A stretch of DNA of 64,000 nucleotides from Neisseria mucosa (GCF_013267835.1 NZ_CP053939.1:1-64000); one strand, 5' to 3'. Positions 9,879 through 19,930 are shown, numbered from the stretch's first letter. Numbers and translations are program-made. Notes: generated by a model not told the origin, from the letters alone.

Positions 9879-11169
9879 GTGATTAAAAACAAATATTCCA
9901 CTCGATTCAAAGCAACCCTCTTAGCGTTTCTGCTGCCGGCTTCGGGCATCATGACCGCATACGCCATTACCGACCCTCAACCAGCACAGACCGATTTCAA
10001 AGTCGAGCGTATTTCCGAAGAGCTGCCTGCCGTTTATGTGGAAACCAATACCTATCAATCCAGCTATTGGGCGCAAGAAGCCGTCCAAGCCGGCGACTCT
10101 TGGCAGACGTTTTGACGCGCATGGGTGTCAACCAAGAAGACATCAAGCAAATCATGGCGAAAAACAATGCCAACCTCGACATGAAAACCTGCGGACCAAC
10201 CAATCCGTCAACATCCGCATCGATTCTTCAGGCCAAGTGACCGATGTTCAATTCTTTACCGATGAAGAATTGGAACGCAATTTGGTGGCTTTGGAAAAAG
10301 TCAAAGGCAAATGGCGCATCTCCAATGCCGAAATCGACATGAAAACCATGCCGACCCTGCGCTCCGTGCAAATCCGCACTTCCGCCATCGGCGATATGCT
10401 CCGTGCCGAAATCCCTTCCGAAGTGTATATCCAGCTCAAAGAAATCTTTGCCGACTCGTTTAATATGAGCGATTTGAAAGAAGGCGATACCGTACGCCTT
10501 TTGTACAACAGTATGTATTTCCGCGGCCAACAAATGGCGGTTGGCGATATTTTGGCGGCTGAAGTGGTTAAAGACGGCAAAACTTATCAAGCCTATTATT
10601 ACAGCCAAGGCAAAGGCGACGAAGAAAGCGGCAGCTACTACGATCAAAACGGTAAGTCCTGCAACAAAAAGAAGGCTTTAATACCGAGCCTGTTGCATAC
10701 ACGCGCATTTCTTCTCCGTTCGGCTACCGTGTCCATCCGGTCCTGCATACCGTCCGTATGCACACCGGTATCGACTATGCCGCTCGACCGGTACGCCGAT
10801 TAAGGCCGCTGCCGACGGCGAAGTGATTTTCAAAGGTTGGAAAGGTGGCTACGGTAATACCGTGATGATTCGCCATGCCAACGGCGTGGAAACCCTGTAC
10901 GGCCACATGAGTGCGTTCAGCCCTGCCGACGGCAGAGTCCGCGCCGGCGAAGTGATTGGTTTTGTGGGTACAACCGGCCGTTCTACCGGTCCGCACCTGC
11001 ACTACGAAGCACGCGTCAACGGCCAGCCGGTCAATCCGACTACCGTCGCCCTGCCGACGCCGAAATTGACCCCGACCAATATGGCCGCGTTCCGCAACAG
11101 CAAAAAGATGCCAGCACGATGTTGTCTACCATCCGCTCTTTGCCGGTTTCCGTAGCACAGCTGGATTAA
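9879..11169 (+). CDS. M23-family murein metallopeptidase, Mpg/NMB0315-type (five single-base losses)
   Basis: About 431 residues after correction. A GTG start follows a good AAGGAT site. The signal segment covers residues 7-29 (LLAFLLPASGIMTAYA). A central region recalls a LysM-like/OapA-like portion. The C-terminal LytM domain has the zinc motifs HTGIDYA (HxxxD) and HLHYEA (HxH) and the block SPFGYRVHP. Neisserial homologues cleave peptidoglycan cross-links in the periplasm and affect pilus elaboration. Losses are seen near 10101, 10188, 10653, 10786 and 11090, each beside a short run of the same base. Restoring them gives 432 codons. Confidence 0.85.
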
Positions 11170-11177
11170 TAAGATAA

Positions 11178-11213
11178 AGGCCGTCTGAATAAGGTTTCTT
11201 TCAGACGGCCTTT
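11178..11213 (+). terminator. Inverted DUS pair after the M23 peptidase
   Basis: AAAGGCCGTCTGAA and TTTCAGACGGCCTTT form a hairpin followed by TTTCC. Confidence 0.65.
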
Positions 11214-11264
11214 CCTATTAAAATCGATACCCTCATCACGCCCACGTTTACTCAGAGAAAGCTT

Positions 11265-12484
11265 ATGTCTGCTTATCAGCCCATTATCCAATCCCTGCTT
11301 GATACCGACCTGTACAAATTCACCATGCTGCAAGTCGTGTTGCATCAATTCCCGCAAACCCACAGCCTTTACGAATTCCGCTGCCGCAATAAAGAGATGG
11401 TGTATCCGCTGGCCGATATTCAAGAAGAATTGGAACGCGAACTCGATGCTCTGTGCCAGCTGCGCTTTACGCATGACGAACTCGACTACTTGCGCAGTCT
11501 GCGTTTTATCAAAAGCGACTTTGTCGATTATCTCGAACTTTTCCAACTCCAACGCCGCTTTGTCAAAGTCAGTCCCGACGATCAAGGCCGTCTGAACATC
11601 CGCATCGAAGGCCCGATGATACAGGCGATGTTCTTCGAGATTTTCATTCTCGCCATCGTCAACGAACTCTACTTCCGCCGCTTGGAAACGCCAGCCGTCA
11701 TCGAAGAGGGTGAGCGCCGTCTGCAGGCCAAAGCGCAACAGCTGAAAGAAATCGCGGCCACTCAAAATCCGAATGATCCGCCGTTCCTGATTTCCGATTT
11801 CGGTACGCGCCGCCGCTACACCCTTGCATGGCAGGAACACGTTATCCGCACCTTGCTGGAAGCTGCGCCCGATATCGTACGCGGTACCAGCAATGTTTAT
11901 CTGGCCAAAAACTCGGCATCACACCCATCGGTACCATGGCGCACGAGTTCCTCCAAGCTTTCCAAGCCTTGGACGTACGTTTGCGCAATTTCCAAAAAGC
12001 CGCGCTGGAAAGCTGGGTACATGAATACCGCGGCGACCTCGGCATCGCCCTGACTGATGTGGTCGGCATGGATGCCTTCTTGCGCGATTTCGACCTTTAC
12101 TTCGCCAAACTCTTCGACGGCTTGCGCCATGACAGCGGCGATCCTTATGTTTGGGGCGACAAAGCCTACGAACATTACAAAAAACTCAAAATCGACAGTC
12201 GCACCAAAATGCTGACCTTTTCAGACGGCCTCGATATTGAACGTTCATGGGCGTTGCACCAATACTTCAAAGACCGTTTCAAAACCAGTTTCGGTATCGG
12301 TACCAACCTGACCAACGACTTGGGACACACGCCTTTGAACATTGTCTTGAAGCTCGTCGAGTGTAACGGCCAATCCGTCGCCAAGCTCTCCGACTCCCCG
12401 GGCAAAACCATGACCACCAACAACACCTTCCTCGCTTACCTGCGCCAAGTGTTTGACGTACCGGAGCCGGAAGAGAAAGCCTAA
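11265..12484 (+). CDS. pncB: Nicotinate phosphoribosyltransferase (one frameshift)
   Basis: Converts nicotinate and PRPP to nicotinate mononucleotide in NAD salvage. It begins [20 protein letters not shown], the standard N-terminus. [10 protein letters not shown] contains the active-site region, [11 protein letters not shown] carries the catalytic histidine, and DSGDPYVWG and [10 protein letters not shown] bind phosphoribosyl groups. One A is missing from an A-run at about 11909-11913 (expected [12 protein letters not shown]). Restoring it gives 407 codons from 1,220 bases. Two uptake sequences lie inside the gene, encoding GRLN and SDGL. Confidence 0.93.
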
Positions 12485-12487
12485 AAC

Positions 12488-12519
12488 AAAGGCCGTCTGA
12501 AATGTTCAGACGGCCTTTT
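12488..12519. terminator. Inverted DUS pair between convergent pncB and mtgA
   Basis: AAAGGCCGTCTGAA and TTCAGACGGCCTTTT face each other with a short loop, serving either strand. Confidence 0.65.
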
Positions 12520-12522
12520 GAA

Positions 12523-13223
12523 TTAATCCATATCGCTTTCGGGCAATTCTGCGAACCCATGCGGCGCAGGATGATATTGGTTTTGTTGTGCATCCGTTTG
12601 CTCTTAGGGTGGTCTGCGTAAAACAGCGGAGCCGGAACGCGCGCCGTGAGTTTGGCGGCTTGTTGGCGGGTAAGGGCGGAGGCCGGTTTCTTATAGAAAT
12701 ACTGGGACGCCGCTTCCGCGCCGAATACGCCGTAGTGCCATTCGATTGAGTTTAAATACAGCTCAAAAATGCGGTCTTTGTCAGTAACGGCTTCCATCAT
12801 CGCCGTAATCGCCGCTTCTTCGCCTTTGCGGATATAGCTGCGGCTTTCGTTGAGAAACAGGTTTTTTGCCAGCTGCTGGCTGATGGTCGAACCGCCGGCT
12901 TTGACTTCGCCGCTTTGCTTGTTGCGTTTCATGGCGTATTTGATGCCGTTCCAGTCAAAGCCGCTGTGTTCGGCAAAGTTGGCGTCTTCGGAAGCAATCA
13001 GGGCTTTTTTGAGGTTGACGGAAATTTGGTCGTACGGCACCCAGCGGTAGTCCAGCTCGACATCGCGCCCTTCGCTTGCAAACTGGCTCATGCGCATGGA
13101 CATGAAGGCGGTTTTGCTGGGCGCGACGGCGCGGTAGGTAATAATGTTGCCGTACACATAAGCGTTGAAGAAAATGAAGATACCGATGGGCAGGGCAATC
13201 AGCCATTTGATGATGCGGAACAT
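12523..13223 (-). CDS. mtgA: Monofunctional biosynthetic peptidoglycan transglycosylase (one frameshift near the end)
   Basis: Polymerises lipid II glycan strands. One N-terminal membrane segment (residues 5-25, IKWLIALPIGIFIFFNAYVY) anchors a GT51 domain with the catalytic glutamate in ALIASEDANFAEHSGFD and the motif GGSTISQQLAKNLFL. One C is missing at about 12554; with it the protein ends RRMGSAELPESDMD at 233 residues, the normal length. The start lies 2 bases after the aroE stop, so aroE-mtgA are one transcription unit. Confidence 0.92.
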
Positions 13224-13225
13224 GG

Positions 13226-14035
13226 TTACAGGGCTTTCATGTATTCGATAACAGGGCGGATATCGGGCGTAAATCCGCGCCAAATATGGTAAGAAGCGGC
13301 AGCCTGACCGATCAGCATGCCAAGGCCGTCTGAAACTTCGGCCGCGCCGTTGCTTTGGGCAAAGTTCAAAAACGCCTGCGCCGCGTCGCCGTAAACCATA
13401 TCGTAGGCAAGGCGGCAGCCGCGGAAAATTTCAGGATTGACGGCTGGAAGCTGACCGCTCAAGCCGCCGGACGTGCCGTTGATGATGATATCGAAACCGC
13501 CGTTCAAATCCGCCATCGGGACGGCTTCAATGCCGAAAAGCTGCGCCAATTCCTCGGCTTTGGCGTGGGTACGGTTGGCAATGATGATACGGGCAGGGCG
13601 GTGTTCTTTCAACACCGGAATCACGCCGCGCACCGCGCCGCCCGCGCCCAAAAGCAAAATGGTTTTGCCTTCGATGGCAATGTTTTTGACCTGCGTGATG
13701 TCGTTGGCCAAGCCAATACCGTCGGTGTTGTCGCCGTGTATCCTGCCGTCTTCCAACCACACTAGCGTATTGACTGCACCGGCAGCCAACGCGCGTTCGG
13801 AATGCTCGTCCGCCAGCGCAAAAGCTTCCTGCTTGAACGGAACGGTTACATTCGCACCTTGCCCACCCTCGGCACGAAACGCTGCAACAGCTTCGGCAAA
13901 ACCGCCGATTTTGGCACAAATGCGCTCATATTCGATGGCCGCGCCTTCCTGCAGCGCAAACTGCTGATGGATTTGCGGCGATTTACTGTGTGCAACAGGG
14001 TTGCCGAAAACGGCGTAACGCGGGGTATTGTTCAT
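13226..14035 (-). CDS. aroE: Shikimate dehydrogenase
   Basis: 269 residues; reduces 3-dehydroshikimate to shikimate with NADPH in aromatic amino acid synthesis. The N-terminal substrate domain has [18 protein letters not shown] and [13 protein letters not shown] with the catalytic lysine. The Rossmann motif is [13 protein letters not shown], followed by IANRT, which binds the NADP phosphate. The [11 protein letters not shown] start is chosen to match the family. The frame is intact, unusual for this part of the window. Confidence 0.95.
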   Translation of the reverse strand: MNNTPRYAVFGNPVAHSKSPQIHQQFALQEGAAIEYERICAKIGGFAEAVAAFRAEGGQGANVTVPFKQEAFALADEHSERALAAGAVNTLVWLEDGRIHGDNTDGIGLANDITQVKNIAIEGKTILLLGAGGAVRGVIPVLKEHRPARIIIANRTHAKAEELAQLFGIEAVPMADLNGGFDIIINGTSGGLSGQLPAVNPEIFRGCRLAYDMVYGDAAQAFLNFAQSNGAAEVSDGLGMLIGQAAASYHIWRGFTPDIRPVIEYMKAL

Positions 14036-14114
14036 AAAACAGGTTCTGCGGAAACAAAAGAAAAGAGTGCTTATTATAGCGGTCTTTATGTTAAGAAAGC
14101 GTAATGTAAAATTG

Positions 14115-14143
14115 TTGACAATCAAACAGTCTGAAACTATATT
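14115..14143 (+). promoter_or_regulatory. Sigma-70 promoter for glnA
   Basis: TTGACA (14115-14120), a 17-base spacer and TATATT (14138-14143). It lies 90 bases upstream of glnA. No sigma-54 GG-N10-GC element was noticed. Confidence 0.7.
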
Positions 14144-14233
14144 TCAGTGCGTAAAAACGGGCGCCCTGATGTATTTCAGACGGCCTTACCGTGATAGAAT
14201 AACAAATTATACCCAATCCCTCAGGAGCTGAAG

Positions 14234-15651
14234 ATGTCCATCAAAGACGCTGTAAAACTGATTGAAGAAAGCGAAGCCCGCTTCGTAGATTTGCGCTTTA
14301 CCGATACCAAAGGCAAGCAGCACCACTTTACCGTACCTGCCCGCATCGTCCTCGACGATCCCGAAGAATGGTTTGAAAACGGTCAGGCGTTTGACGGTTC
14401 GTCCATCGGCGGCTGGAAAGGCATTCAGGCTTCCGATATGCAGTTGCGTCCCGATGCATCTACAGCCTTCGTCGATCCTTTCTACGACGATACCACCGTT
14501 GTCTTTACCTGCGACGTTATCGACCCGGCTGACGGCCAAGGCTACGACCGCGACCCACGCTCCATCGCCCGCCGCGCCGAAGCCTATTTGAAATCTTCCG
14601 GCATCGGCGACACCGCCTACTTCGGCCCTGAGCCTGAATTCTTCGTTTTGACGGCGTAGAATTTGAAACCGACATGCACAAAACCCGTTACGAAATCACT
14701 TCCGAAAGCGGCGCATGGTCAAGCGGCCTGCATTTGGACGGTCAAAACACCGGCCACCGCCCGGCCGTCAAAGGCGGTTACGCCCCCGTCGCACCGATTG
14801 ATTGCGGCCAAGACCTGCGTTCTGCCATGGTGAACATTTTGGAAGAACTTGGCATCGAAGTGGAAGTGCACCACAGTGAAGTCGGTACCGGTAGCCAAAT
14901 GGAAATCGGCACGCGCTTCGCCACCTTGGTCAAACGCGCCGACCAAACCCAAGACATGAAATACGTGATTCAAAACGTTGCTCACAACTTCGGCAAAACC
15001 GCCACTTTCATGCCTAAACCCATCATGGGCGACAACGGCAGCGGTATGCACGTCCACCAATCCATCTGGAAAGACGGTCAAAACCTGTTCGCAGGCGACG
15101 GCTATGCCGGTTTGTCTGATACCGCCCTTTATTACATCGGCGGCATCATCAAACACGCCAAAGCCCTGAACGCGATTACCAATCCGTCCACCAACTCCTA
15201 CAAACGCCTCGTGCCGCACTTTGAAGCGCCGACCAAACTGGCCTACTCCGCCAAAAACCGTTCCGCTTCCATCCGCATTCCGTCTGTGAATAGCAGCAAG
15301 GCACGCCGCATTGAAGCGCGTTTCCCTGACCCGACCGCCAACCCATACTTGGCATTTGCCGCTTTATTAATGGCCGGTTTGGACGGCATTCAAAACAAAA
15401 TCCATCCGGGCGACCCTGCCGATAAAAACCTGTACGACCTGCCTCCGGAAGAAGATGCATTGGTGCCAACCGTTTGCGCCTCTTTGGAAGAAGCACTGGC
15501 CGCCCTCAAAGCCGACCACGAATTCCTCCTGCGCGGCGGTGTGTTCAGCAAAGACTGGATCGACAGCTACATCGCCTTCAAAGAAGAAGACGTACGCCGC
15601 ATCCGCATGGCGCCGCACCCGCTGGAATTTGAAATGTATTACAGCCTGTAA
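14234..15651 (+). CDS. glnA: Glutamine synthetase, type I (one frameshift)
   Basis: Makes glutamine from glutamate, ammonia and ATP. The beta-grasp block [19 protein letters not shown], metal-binding [22 protein letters not shown] and the ATP-site [12 protein letters not shown] are all present. The adenylylation tyrosine loop is near the C-terminus ([10 protein letters not shown]). A T is missing in the T-run at about 14653-14656, which produces a false stop. The corrected length is 472 residues, the normal GSI size. Confidence 0.95.
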
Positions 15652-15680
15652 AACAGCTGAAACATTTTAAATAGGAAATT

Positions 15681-15722
15681 AAAGGCCGTCTGAAACTGAA
15701 TTTGAAGTTTCAGACGGCCTTT
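15681..15722 (+). terminator. Inverted DUS pair after glnA
   Basis: AAAGGCCGTCTGAAACT and AGTTTCAGACGGCCTTT form a long stem. Confidence 0.7.
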
Positions 15723-15755
15723 AGGCTTAAAATAGATAGGGCGATCGAATTGGGT

Positions 15756-15964
15756 ATGATAGCGAGAAGCAATGAATCATGCCGTTGGAAAGCCTTTATG
15801 GAATCGGTTCTACGTGTTAAATTTCAGCATGACAGGCCTTTTATTAAAGATATCTGCCATTACTTTGTAGTGAATCAGTCTTCAAGCTGAATCCGCAAGG
15901 TAAAGGCAGTACTTGGCGAGAGCTGAAAGAGTCTTTCGGTTCGGACAAAAAACAGGAAGATTAA
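15756..15964 (+). CDS. Possible small unknown protein with a one-base break, or a gene remnant
   Basis: If one T is added near 15886, a frame of 69 codons opens from an ATG at 15756 to TAA at 15962. It ends GKGSTWRELKESFGSDKKQED, which has coding-like composition. The two halves read in different frames as given. No ribosome site is obvious and I do not recognise a family. It could equally be the decayed 3' end of a lost gene. It sits between two DUS elements. Confidence 0.3.
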
Positions 15965-16037
15965 AGCCTCAGGCCGTCTGAAAGGGGATATTTAAGGATA
16001 TTTTTGTTTTCAGACGGCGTGTTTGATAAGGAAAAAC

Positions 16038-16688
16038 ATGTTTGCAAATTTTGATTTAGGCGTATTTCTGCTGGCAGTATTGCCTGTGTTGTTGGCCATT
16101 ACCGTGCGCGAAGTGGCACGCGGTTATACGGCGCGGTATTGGGGCGACCATACCGGCGAGCAGCTTGGGCGTTTGACGCTCAATCCGCTGCCGCACATCG
16201 ACCCTGTCGGTACGATTGTCGTGCCGCTGGTGTGTCTGATGATAGGCAGTTTTCTGTTCGGCTGGGCGCGTCCCATGCCCATCGATTCGCGTAATTTCCG
16301 CGATCCGCGCCGCGCGTGGCGTTGGGTGTCTATTTCAGGCCCGATTGCCAATCTGATTTTGGCGTTCTTTTGGGGTTTTGTGGTCGTACTTGCCGCGTAT
16401 GTGCCTGAATCGTATCAAGCACCGTTGGCGCAGATGGCCGGTTACGGCGTGATGGTGAACTCGATTTGGGTTGCATTCAGCCTGATTCCGATTTTGCCTT
16501 GGGACGGCGGTATTTTTATTGATACCTTCCTTAACGCCAAGCAGTCCATGCAGTTTCGTAAAATCGAGCCATACGGCACATGGATTATCCTGATCCTGTT
16601 GTTTACAGGCCTGCTGGCCAAACTGATTTGGCCGATTATCGACATGATTCAGACCGCAGTGCAGATGGTTGTCATGTTGTTTATTTAA
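16038..16688 (+). CDS. Site-2 protease (M50) family membrane protein lacking the HExxH zinc motif
   Basis: 216 residues with about five to six membrane segments. It aligns by eye with bacterial M50/site-2 proteases: GRLTLNPLPHIDPVGTIVVP, FGWARPMPID, WVSISGPIANLILAFFWG and LIPILPWDGG. In active members the first helix carries HEAAHGY. Here residues 24-30 read REVARGY, so both zinc-ligand histidines are arginines while the glutamate (E25) and the DGG aspartate (D156) remain. The protein is therefore probably catalytically dead or works without zinc. GAAAAAC precedes the ATG at 16038. Confidence 0.82.
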   Translation: MFANFDLGVFLLAVLPVLLAITVREVARGYTARYWGDHTGEQLGRLTLNPLPHIDPVGTIVVPLVCLMIGSFLFGWARPMPIDSRNFRDPRRAWRWVSISGPIANLILAFFWGFVVVLAAYVPESYQAPLAQMAGYGVMVNSIWVAFSLIPILPWDGGIFIDTFLNAKQSMQFRKIEPYGTWIILILLFTGLLAKLIWPIIDMIQTAVQMVVMLFI

Positions 16689-16702
16689 ATGTTCTGGCTG
16701 AA

Positions 16703-16738
16703 AAGGCCGTCTGAAACCCAGTTTCAGACGGCCTTTTC
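16703..16738 (+). terminator. Inverted DUS pair after the site-2 protease homologue
   Basis: AAAAGGCCGTCTGAAAC and GTTTCAGACGGCCTTTT form a stem with T-tail. Confidence 0.7.
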
Positions 16739-16760
16739 ATTGTGCAACATGTAAATACGA

Positions 16761-16790
16761 TTGGAAAAATTTGCTTAAAAATTGTACAAT
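16761..16790 (+). promoter_or_regulatory. Promoter of dusB-fis
   Basis: TTGGAA (16761-16766), an 18-base spacer and TACAAT (16785-16790), 30 bases before dusB. In enterobacteria this promoter controls fis; the same layout here suggests the same. Confidence 0.5.
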
Positions 16791-16819
16791 TTCAGCCCCT
16801 TCAATTCGGCGCACACATC

Positions 16820-17824
16820 ATGCACATCGGCGGCTATTTCATTGACAACCCCATCGCACTCGCCCCCATGGCAGGCATTACGGACAAACCGTTCCGCCGG
16901 ATTTGCCGCGAGTTTGGCGCAGGGTGGGCGGTGTGCGAAATGCTGACCAGCGACCCGACGCTTAGAAATACCAAAAAGACCCTGCGCCGTAGCGATTTTG
17001 AAGGCGAGGGCGGAGTGGTGGCCGTCCAGATTGCCGGCAGCGATCCGCAGCAGATGGCGGAAGCCGCGCAGTATAACGTCGGCTTAGGTGCGCAGGTTAT
17101 CGACATCAACATGGGCTGCCCGGCCAAAAAAGTCTGCAATGTGCAGGCAGGCAGCGCATTGATGCAAAACGAGCCTTTGGTTGCCGAAATCTTGGCAGCC
17201 GTTGTCAACGCGGTGGACGTACCCGTTACCCTCAAAACCCGTTTGGGCTGGCACGACGAACATCAAAACTTGCCGACCATCGCCAAAATCGCTGAAGAAT
17301 CAGGCATTGCAGCCCTTGCCATCCACGGTCGCACACGCACGCAGATGTACAAAGGCGAAGCGCGTTACGAACTGATTGCCGAAACCAAAGGCCGTCTGAA
17401 CATCCCCGTTTGGGTCAACGGCGATATTACTTCGCCGCAAAAAGCCGCCGCCGTCCTCAAACAAACCGCCGCCGACGGCATCATGATAGGGCGCGGCGCA
17501 CAAGGCAGGCCGTGGCTCTTCCGTGATTTAAAACATTATGCCGAACACGGTGTTTTACCGCCGGCCTTGAGCTTGGCAGAATGCAACGCCACCATTTTGA
17601 ACCACATCCGCGCCATGCACGCGTTTTATGGCGAAGTCGCCGGCGTGCGCATCGCCCGCAAACACATTGGCTGGTACATCGACGAAATGCCCGACGGCGA
17701 ACACACACGCCGGGACATCAACCGATTGGACAGCGCCGCGGCACAATACGATACCCTTGCCGCCTATCTTGAGACGCTTTCAGAGAAAACCGACCGCTGG
17801 GTATGCCACTATCGGGAAGGCTAA
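16820..17824 (+). CDS. dusB: tRNA-dihydrouridine synthase B
   Basis: 334 residues; FMN enzyme reducing uridine in the tRNA D-loop. The barrel starts IALAPMAGITDKPFRRICRE; the catalytic cysteine is in NMGCPAKKVCN, and FMN phosphate binding is near IMIGRGAQGRPWLF. MHIGGYFIDN is the chosen start. It is followed after 70 bases by fis, the conserved dusB-fis operon that defines DusB. A 12-base DUS encodes KGRLNIP near 17392. Confidence 0.93.
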   Translation: MHIGGYFIDNPIALAPMAGITDKPFRRICREFGAGWAVCEMLTSDPTLRNTKKTLRRSDFEGEGGVVAVQIAGSDPQQMAEAAQYNVGLGAQVIDINMGCPAKKVCNVQAGSALMQNEPLVAEILAAVVNAVDVPVTLKTRLGWHDEHQNLPTIAKIAEESGIAALAIHGRTRTQMYKGEARYELIAETKGRLNIPVWVNGDITSPQKAAAVLKQTAADGIMIGRGAQGRPWLFRDLKHYAEHGVLPPALSLAECNATILNHIRAMHAFYGEVAGVRIARKHIGWYIDEMPDGEHTRRDINRLDSAAAQYDTLAAYLETLSEKTDRWVCHYREG

Positions 17825-17894
17825 AGGGTTTCAGACGGCCTCATCATTTAAAAATAAATCCATTTAAAAACAAATCTAAAGAAAGACAATCACG

Positions 17895-18134
17895 ATGAAT
17901 CAAACGACGACTGACATTGCGCAATGTATTGAACAAAACTTACGACAATACTTCAAAGACTTAGATGGTACGGAACCTTGCGGCGTGTATGATATGGTGT
18001 TGCATCAAGTGGAAAAGCCGATGCTTGCCTGCGTAATGGAGCAATGCGGCGGCAACCAGTCTAAAGCTGCCGTTATTTTGGGTTTGAACCGCAATACCCT
18101 GCGTAAAAAATTACAACAGCACGGTATGCTGTAA
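17895..18134 (+). CDS. fis: DNA-binding protein Fis
   Basis: 79 residues, shorter than the 98 of E. coli Fis because the N-terminal beta-hairpin is reduced, which is usual in Neisseria. The C-terminal helix-turn-helix is GGNQSKAAVILGLNRNTLRK, closely like Fis/NtrC recognition helices. It is a nucleoid protein that bends DNA and activates rRNA/tRNA promoters. It is co-transcribed with dusB. Confidence 0.92.
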   Translation: MNQTTTDIAQCIEQNLRQYFKDLDGTEPCGVYDMVLHQVEKPMLACVMEQCGGNQSKAAVILGLNRNTLRKKLQQHGML

Positions 18135-18177
18135 TACGGCAGAGCAACCCGTCCTGACGGTCGAAGGAGAAATAACA

Positions 18178-18912
18178 ATGCAAAATCCGAATAAATTAAA
18201 TATCCATTTCATCCTGCACGAGGCATTTGAAGTGCCGGGCGCATATTTGAAATGGGCGCAATGGCGCGGACATAACATCAGTGCAACCAAAGTGTACGAA
18301 TGTGAAACCCTGCCTGACAATGTGGACGATATAGATTTTTTGATTGTGATGGGCGGGCCGCAATCGCCTGATGAAGACAGGCAGACATTCCCGTATTACG
18401 ACCCCAAATCCGAGCTGCGCCTGATGCGTCAGGCGATGGCGGCGGATAAATATATTGTCGGCGTGTGTTTGGGTGCGCAGCTTTTATCCGTTGCCTACGG
18501 CGCGCGCCACACACGCAGCCCTGAGCGTGAAATCGGCATTTATCCGATTGAGCTGACGGCGGAAGGTCTGGCGGATGCCCATGTTTCCCTGTTGTGCAAA
18601 ACCCTGAATACCGGCCATTGGCACGGCGATATGCCCGGTTTGACGGATGAGGCGGTTGTGTTGGCAACCAGCAAAGGCTGTCCGCGCCAGATTATCCGTT
18701 TTGCGTCCAAACATTATGCCTTCCAGGCTCATTTGGAGTTTGACCGCGAAGCCGTCGGGCTGCTGATTGCGGCGGACGGGCGCGACAATGTGGCCGAACA
18801 AAGTCAAGCTCAAACTTATGTCCAGCATCCGGATAAAATCGAAGCGGCGGATTTCAGTGAAATGAATGCCAAACTCTTCGACTTTTTGGATTCGCTGACG
18901 CAGACAAAATAA
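18178..18912 (+). CDS. Class I glutamine amidotransferase-like protein (YfeJ type)
   Basis: 244 residues. The nucleophile elbow GVCLGAQ has Cys97, VMGGPQSPDED is the oxyanion strand, and the motif HWHGDMPGL with a downstream histidine (FQAHLEF) matches stand-alone GMP-synthase-like GATase proteins such as E. coli YfeJ. The substrate is unknown. The gene follows fis by 43 bases with GGAG before the start, so it may be read through from that operon. Confidence 0.82.
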   Translation: MQNPNKLNIHFILHEAFEVPGAYLKWAQWRGHNISATKVYECETLPDNVDDIDFLIVMGGPQSPDEDRQTFPYYDPKSELRLMRQAMAADKYIVGVCLGAQLLSVAYGARHTRSPEREIGIYPIELTAEGLADAHVSLLCKTLNTGHWHGDMPGLTDEAVVLATSKGCPRQIIRFASKHYAFQAHLEFDREAVGLLIAADGRDNVAEQSQAQTYVQHPDKIEAADFSEMNAKLFDFLDSLTQTK

Positions 18913-18991
18913 AAAAGGCCAAAATCCCGCCAGGCCGTCTGAATAATAAATATAGAGAAGAAACGATTAACCCTTTTTAAAAGGTCGGACC

Positions 18992-19867
18992 ATGTTCTAT
19001 CAAATACTTGCCCTGCTGATTTGGGGCAGCTCTTTTATCGCTGCTAAGTATTCTTACGAGATGATCGACCCAGCGCTGATGGTCGAGGCGCGTTTGTTGA
19101 TTGCCGCGTTGATGGTGTTGCCGTCATGCCGCCGTTATTTGGGCAGGATTCCGCGGAGCGAATGGAAGCCCTTGTTGTGGATTTCCTTTGTCAATTACGT
19201 TGTCGTTTTGATGCTCCAGTTTATCGGTTTGAAATACACATCTGCCGCCAGCGCGATTACCATGGTCGGGCTGGAGCCTTTGCTGGTCGTCTTTGTCGGC
19301 CATTTCTTCTTCAACGACAAAGCCAAACTGTACCACTGGATTTGCTGCGCGGCGGCGTTTGCCGGCGTGGGCATGATGGTATTGGGCGGCGCGGAAGAGG
19401 GCGGTTCGATTGACTGGTTCGGCTGTTTGCTGATTTTGCTCGCAGGATTCGGTTTCGCCGGCGTGATACGTCCGAGCCAAAAAATGATTGCCCGTATCGG
19501 TGCGCCCGCATTTACCGCGGCTTCCATGGCGGCGGCGGCGCTGTTGTGCCTGCCGTTTTCGCTGGTGTTGGCAGACAGCTATCAAATCAACTGGTCGTGG
19601 GGCGGCACGTTGTCGGTGTTGTATATGGGGATTGGCTGCAGCTGGCTCGCCTATCTGTTGTGGAACAAAGGCATGAACAAAGTCCCTGCCAACGTCTCCG
19701 GCCTGCTGATTTCGCTCGAGCCCGTCATCGGCGTTATCATGGCGGTGTTGATTTTGGGCGAACATTTAAGCAGCATGGCCGCGCTGGGCATTACCGTCGT
19801 CATTTCGTCCACTTTTGTCGCCGGAGTGTTGGCGCGTATCGGCAGCAAACACAAAAAGGCCGTCTGA
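18992..19867 (+). CDS. DMT/EamA family transporter
   Basis: 291 residues with ten hydrophobic helices in two EamA repeats. The first repeat has LIWGSSFIAAKYSYEMIDP and TSAASAITMVGLEPLLVVFV. The second ends NKVPANVSGLLISLEPVIG and ILGEHLSSMAALGI. These are drug/metabolite inner-membrane exporters; the substrate is unknown. The stop codon TGA is part of the following uptake sequence (AAGGCCGTCTGA). Confidence 0.88.
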   Translation: MFYQILALLIWGSSFIAAKYSYEMIDPALMVEARLLIAALMVLPSCRRYLGRIPRSEWKPLLWISFVNYVVVLMLQFIGLKYTSAASAITMVGLEPLLVVFVGHFFFNDKAKLYHWICCAAAFAGVGMMVLGGAEEGGSIDWFGCLLILLAGFGFAGVIRPSQKMIARIGAPAFTAASMAAAALLCLPFSLVLADSYQINWSWGGTLSVLYMGIGCSWLAYLLWNKGMNKVPANVSGLLISLEPVIGVIMAVLILGEHLSSMAALGITVVISSTFVAGVLARIGSKHKKAV

Positions 19868-19886
19868 AAACAGTTTCAGACGGCCT
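19856..19886 (+). terminator. Inverted DUS pair overlapping the end of the DMT transporter
   Basis: AAGGCCGTCTGAAAAC and GTTTCAGACGGCCT. The first copy supplies the last codons and stop of the gene. Confidence 0.65.
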
Positions 19887-19930
19887 GAAATAGCCGTACT
19901 TTTTCAATCAAACATTTTGGGAAAATTTCT

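Noticed and set aside
12279..12522. Extension of mtgA through pncB to 12279
   Set aside because: It arises only because one base is missing near 12554; the corrected stop at 12523-12525 gives the normal 233 residues.
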